The notes under the pieces: generated by a model | What the model was told of the DNA's origin: nothing | What the model saw: the letters and a program-made list of their open reading frames with translations, nothing else | Databases searched by the model: none | NCBI GenBank assembly: GCA_022866195.1 | Contig: JALHUF010000406.1 | Location: 1 to 8,635 of the forward strand | Direction of reading: 5' to 3' | From: Terriglobia bacterium | Lineage (GTDB): Bacteria > Acidobacteriota > Terriglobia > UBA7540 | Length of the DNA stretch: 8,635 nucleotides | Translations under genes and position numbers: made by a program | In this document: positions 5,191-8,635 of the stretch, piece after piece | Position numbering within the stretch: the stretch's first letter is position 1 | How the letters are laid out: each line of letters opens with the position of its first letter

Positions 5191-8100
5191 TCAGAAGTAC
5201 AGGTGCAATCCAAGTTGCACGGTCCTATTGCTGATCGAGGTGTAATTGATCGTTCCGTAAGTCGATTGCGTCGGATCGGACACCGGCGCTCCGAGCTGCG
5301 GATGATTCGGCATGTTGTAGAAGTCGGCTCTGAAGGTTAGCCGGGTTTGTTCTCCCACAGGCAGCCGGAAATCCTTCTGCAGGGAGAAGTCGATGTTGTT
5401 CACTCCCGGTACGCGGATATTCGAGAAATAGCGTGGCGCATCTCCAAACGCCTTCGTCGTATCGTACCCACCGGTCTGAGCCACCAATCCTGCCGCGGGA
5501 CAAGTCCCTGAGAAGTCGAATGCGGTAATGTCGAACCAGTGCTGGACCGTCTGATTGAACCCGGCGGGAAGTGGGTTGCCGATCATGTTCGGCCGGTCCT
5601 GGATGAGGTGGGCGGCGTTGCAGTATCCGTAGGAGTTATCCGTGATTCCGAATGGATAACCATTGCTGACCGTATAGATGCCGGTGACGCGCCAGCCGCC
5701 GATGACTTGGCCGGCGACACCGCTCTGGGCCCACTTCCTGCCGGGGCCGAACGGCAATTCGTAGATCGGGGCCACGGTGAGCCGGACCGGAACATCTCCA
5801 GCGCTGACGGACCGCTCCGCCCGGCGATTGTAGAAGTCCTGGCCCAGCGCATCGAGCGACCAGAAACCGCCCCAATCCGACGAAGAGTCGTCACTCAGCT
5901 TGCTCCAGGTGAAGTTCGCCAGCAGTGAGAAGCCGTGCGCGAAGCGACGGTCGAACTTCGCCTGCATCGAGTGGTAGGTCGAACTCGAGAGTCCCCACCA
6001 GCCGGGATTAACATAGAGGTTCCAAATGCCCGCCAGTTGCGCGGCCTCAGGAGAGCAGTAGGGGCTCGTGGTCGCATCCCAACCAAACTCCAAAGTGCTT
6101 TGGGGTGACTGCTGACAGATGTTATAAGCATAATTGATCGGCAGGTGGACCCCACGGCTTCCCACGTAGGCGAGCTGGACGACCGTGTTCGAGCCGATCT
6201 GCTTCTCCAAGGTGAAATTCCAGAGTTGGACATAAGTTGGCTTCTGCTTGCGGGGCGCCCAAGACGACCAGGAGACATTGCTGTTCACAGGCAAGGGAGC
6301 CTTAATCGCTGATGGATCCGGGCTCGTAATTGTGGGCAAGTTCGACCAATCGGTGCCGCCCGGAATAGGAGTCGTGGCAAGGAGGTTGGGCCCTGGCTGG
6401 CCGTCTCCGGCCCGACCGTGGCCGACTACACTGGGGAACATGATTCCATAGCCACCCCGGACGACGAAGCCCCTGGCCGCGGTCCAGGCAAATCCTACGC
6501 GCGGTCCAAACTGCTTCCGCGATGGATCGAAGGTAGTGGAAGGTGCATTCACACCAAACTGCTCCCACGCGGCAGTGTAGGGATTGAAGAACGCCAGGCC
6601 GCTGTGCGTTTCGTGAAAGGATTGGTCATACTGGTATCGCAGGCCGAGGTTGAGCGTCAACTTGGGCGTAACCTTGAAATCGTCCTGAAGGAAGAACGCA
6701 TAGGCCCAAGCCCGGGTTGAAACCATGGCGTTTTGCACCTGAACGCTCGCACCGGTATTCAAGGCGCCAAACAGGAAGTCAGCAAAACCATTTCCCGTCT
6801 CTAAGCCGTTGAAGCCGAATTTGCCGGTTACGCCGTTCGGTTGGTAGTTGTCGATGGCATAGTGACGGAACTCGGCGCCCATCTTGAGGGTGTGACGACC
6901 AACAAGCTTCGTAACCATGTCACTAAACTGGACGGTGGTCGCAGGTTCGTAGAGCGTTTCTCCGCTCGAGAAGCCGCTGTACCCAACGATACTGACCCCG
7001 GGTGTGCCGCATTTGACTCCGCCGGCCGTATCGGGAATGCTCGATAGGCAGTTGGGAATCCCGCTGATTCCAAAGTCAGCAGGAGATGTGAAGCCCTGGC
7101 CGTACTGCGCCCGGGCGCCAATTCGATGCATGTAGCCAAACCGAAAATCGTTCAGCATGGAGGTGGTGAAGGTGTGTGTCTCTCCCACCGTCAATGCGTA
7201 GTCATTGGCTCGACTGATTTGTGCACCGGCGGGCCCCACGACAAGGTCATAGCCGGAATTGGAACCGGTCTGCCTGTGGAACGCACCGAAAATGCGATCG
7301 GAAGAGGAAAGGTTGTAGTCGATCCGGGGGTTGAATCTGTTCAACGAGTTGCGGCGGGGTGAACTGAAGTTGAACGTGTTTGTGCCGACCGTTCCCGCGG
7401 GGCCCGGGATCGAGGATGTGGGGTATATCGCAAGAAAGCTTTGCGCGATGGGACTAATATCCCCCGAAACGTCGTTGTAGGGAACCGGAGTTGTCGTGCC
7501 CGGGTAATAGACCTGGCCACTGGAGCCCAGGCAAATGCCAGAGGGATCAAACCCCGCCGAGCACAGCCCTGAGAGATCGCCACTCCGGAACGCGGCATTC
7601 GGCACGACATTTCCCGCCGAGGGGGAACTGCTGTGCTGGCGGATTCCCTGAAAGTCCGAGAAGAAGAACAGCTTATCCTTGATAATCCGTCCGCCGATCG
7701 TGCCGCCGAACTCGTTGTACTTGAATGGGTTCTTGCTCAGTGTGGGATCTTCGAAGAAATTCCTGGCATCGAGCTTTTCGTTGCGGAGGTATTCGTACAG
7801 AGAGCCGCGGAAGCTGTTCGTGCCACTCTTGGTCACGGCGATAATCACGCCGCCGCCGCTCTTTCCGTATTCCGCCGACATACTATTGGCCTCGACCCGG
7901 AACTCCTGAATAGAGTCCACGGCGGGGTTGAACGCCTGCCCGCCGAAGACTGGCGCCGTAATGGTAGTGCCGTCAAGGACATAGTCCTGGTCGCGCGGCC
8001 GGTCACCGTTGATGCGCAGGTTATCGTTGTTGCCCCCGCCGCCGCCCTTCTGCTCGGAGACCCCGGCCGTCAGAAAGAGCAGGTTGAAAACGCTCCGCCC

Positions 8101-8568
8101 ACTTCCACTCTGAGTCGGCAGCAGGTCGATCTGCTGCTGATTGACCGTCTGGCCGAGGCTGGATTGTTGCGACTGCAGAAGAGGCGCTTCGGCTCTGACT
8201 TCCACCACCTGAGTCGTCGCGCCGACTTCGAGAACAAAGTCCACCCTGCGATTTGCGCTTACTTCCAGCGTGATGCCTTTCACGACGGCAGTCTTGAAAC
8301 CCCTGGCGTCCGCCTGCACGTCGTAGACGCCCGGGTTCAGGCTCGTAGCGTTGTACGCGCCCACATTGTTCGTGGTCAGTGTGGTGACCACATTCGTTTG
8401 GATATTCGTCACCTTCACAGTGGCGCCTGGAACTACGGCGCCGCTCGGATCAGTGACGACGCCGCTGACGGTCCCAAACAATCCTTGCGCTGCTATCCTG
8501 GGCGCAAAAAACACCAGCACTGCCAACAGGCAGCAGGCATGTAACGTAGCTATTCTGGCTTGTCTCAT
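5191..8568 (-). CDS. Oar-like TonB-dependent outer-membrane receptor with carboxypeptidase-regulatory-like domain
   Basis: Outer-membrane beta-barrel protein of 1125 aa. Seen: a signal peptide at about 1-27 (basic MRQAR, hydrophobic core CCLLAVLVFFAP, small residues before QGLFG); a carboxypeptidase-regulatory/Ig-like domain at about 30-116 with the family opening TVSGVVTDPSGAVVPGATV; a plug-like region at about 118-265 with LRINGDRPRDQDYVLDG, a DSIQEFRVEANSMSAEYGKS stretch and GGGVIIAVTKSGTNSFRGS; then a long barrel ending in TVQLGLHLYF with a terminal aromatic, as barrel assembly prefers. A five-glycine run lies at about 175-179. ATG 8568 was chosen over an upstream in-frame ATG (8625) because GGAGG sits five bases before it and the signal peptide starts there. 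Known of the family: Oar-type proteins take up or secrete large substrates; in acidobacteria most have no assigned substrate. No clear TonB box was seen. It has its own terminator, so it is probably monocistronic. Confidence 0.95.
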   Translation of the reverse strand: MRQARIATLHACCLLAVLVFFAPRIAAQGLFGTVSGVVTDPSGAVVPGATVKVTNIQTNVVTTLTTNNVGAYNATSLNPGVYDVQADARGFKTAVVKGITLEVSANRRVDFVLEVGATTQVVEVRAEAPLLQSQQSSLGQTVNQQQIDLLPTQSGSGRSVFNLLFLTAGVSEQKGGGGGNNDNLRINGDRPRDQDYVLDGTTITAPVFGGQAFNPAVDSIQEFRVEANSMSAEYGKSGGGVIIAVTKSGTNSFRGSLYEYLRNEKLDARNFFEDPTLSKNPFKYNEFGGTIGGRIIKDKLFFFSDFQGIRQHSSSPSAGNVVPNAAFRSGDLSGLCSAGFDPSGICLGSSGQVYYPGTTTPVPYNDVSGDISPIAQSFLAIYPTSSIPGPAGTVGTNTFNFSSPRRNSLNRFNPRIDYNLSSSDRIFGAFHRQTGSNSGYDLVVGPAGAQISRANDYALTVGETHTFTTSMLNDFRFGYMHRIGARAQYGQGFTSPADFGISGIPNCLSSIPDTAGGVKCGTPGVSIVGYSGFSSGETLYEPATTVQFSDMVTKLVGRHTLKMGAEFRHYAIDNYQPNGVTGKFGFNGLETGNGFADFLFGALNTGASVQVQNAMVSTRAWAYAFFLQDDFKVTPKLTLNLGLRYQYDQSFHETHSGLAFFNPYTAAWEQFGVNAPSTTFDPSRKQFGPRVGFAWTAARGFVVRGGYGIMFPSVVGHGRAGDGQPGPNLLATTPIPGGTDWSNLPTITSPDPSAIKAPLPVNSNVSWSSWAPRKQKPTYVQLWNFTLEKQIGSNTVVQLAYVGSRGVHLPINYAYNICQQSPQSTLEFGWDATTSPYCSPEAAQLAGIWNLYVNPGWWGLSSSTYHSMQAKFDRRFAHGFSLLANFTWSKLSDDSSSDWGGFWSLDALGQDFYNRRAERSVSAGDVPVRLTVAPIYELPFGPGRKWAQSGVAGQVIGGWRVTGIYTVSNGYPFGITDNSYGYCNAAHLIQDRPNMIGNPLPAGFNQTVQHWFDITAFDFSGTCPAAGLVAQTGGYDTTKAFGDAPRYFSNIRVPGVNNIDFSLQKDFRLPVGEQTRLTFRADFYNMPNHPQLGAPVSDPTQSTYGTINYTSISNRTVQLGLHLYF

Positions 8569-8573
8569 AATCT

Positions 8574-8578
8574 CCTCC
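8574..8578 (-). promoter_or_regulatory. Ribosome binding site deciding the receptor start
   Basis: The minus strand reads TTTGGAGGAGATTATG. The GGAGG is five bases from the ATG at 8568, which begins a standard signal peptide. The alternative ATG at 8625 would add 19 residues ahead of the signal peptide, so it is rejected. The 57 bases above this site to the window edge show no promoter I can defend. Confidence 0.85.
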
Positions 8579-8635
8579 AAATTCCCTCCACCCGACTCAA
8601 ACAAGTGGCTCTCTGCGTAGCTCATGTAGCCTGGC

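Noticed and set aside
4935..5213. A 92-codon minus-strand frame downstream of the receptor
   Set aside because: It starts inside the receptor gene and reads through the receptor's intrinsic terminator; its sequence has no family resemblance.
4686..5234. A 182-codon plus-strand frame across the gene-poor region
   Set aside because: It runs through both hairpins and the receptor terminator and overlaps the TPR remnant and the receptor 3' end. Its composition is Arg-rich with no domain.
7633..8544. A 303-codon plus-strand frame opposite the receptor N-terminus
   Set aside because: It is the shadow of the signal peptide, regulatory domain and plug coding region; it has no recognisable motif and no ribosome site.
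1..8635. CRISPR arrays, insertion sequences, tRNA/rRNA genes and riboswitches
   Set aside because: I looked for regular direct repeats, transposase motifs with terminal repeats, and cloverleaf or known aptamer signatures, and saw none that could be supported.

Overview
The window looks like chromosomal DNA of a GC-rich Gram-negative bacterium, most likely an Acidobacteriota member (Solibacter/Bryobacter-like or a relative). The main reason is the 1125-residue Oar-type TonB-dependent receptor with an N-terminal carboxypeptidase-regulatory-like domain, a family greatly expanded in that phylum. A MacB-like exporter operon with paired, unfused permeases also fits. This placement is inference from protein style; no marker gene is present.

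Layout: all well-supported genes lie on the minus strand, so transcription runs from high to low coordinates. (1) 8568-5191 is a monocistronic Oar-like outer-membrane receptor, followed by an intrinsic terminator (5166-5139) and a second hairpin (5101-5076). (2) 5075-4071 is gene-poor. It holds the C-terminal remnant of a TPR protein (minus, 4826-4647), a possible plus-strand small two-helix membrane protein (4296-4463), and the control region of the next operon. (3) 4070-1 is a four-gene export operon: periplasmic adaptor (HlyD/MacA family), MacB-type ATPase, MacB-type permease 1, and MacB-type permease 2, which runs off the left edge.

The operon products should form a tripartite-type efflux or mechanotransmission machine. 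The ATPase would energise a heterodimer of two FtsX-like permeases. The adaptor would bridge the periplasm to an outer-membrane factor that is not encoded here. The permeases overlap by one base and are probably translationally coupled. The adaptor/ATPase and ATPase/permease-1 spacers (85 and 83 nt) each contain a GC-rich hairpin.

The most interesting signal is a strong sigma-54 (-24/-12) promoter match directly before the adaptor start, TGGCCAG-N4-TTGCA with exact GG-N10-GC spacing. It would give a leader of only about 14 nt that still contains the Shine-Dalgarno sequence. A perfect GTCCG-N4-CGGAC inverted repeat lies about 108 bp upstream, a normal distance for an NtrC-type enhancer site. 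Together they suggest an export operon switched on by a sigma-54-dependent response regulator encoded outside the window. I found no wholly new multi-gene system; the rest is ordinary for this kind of genome.
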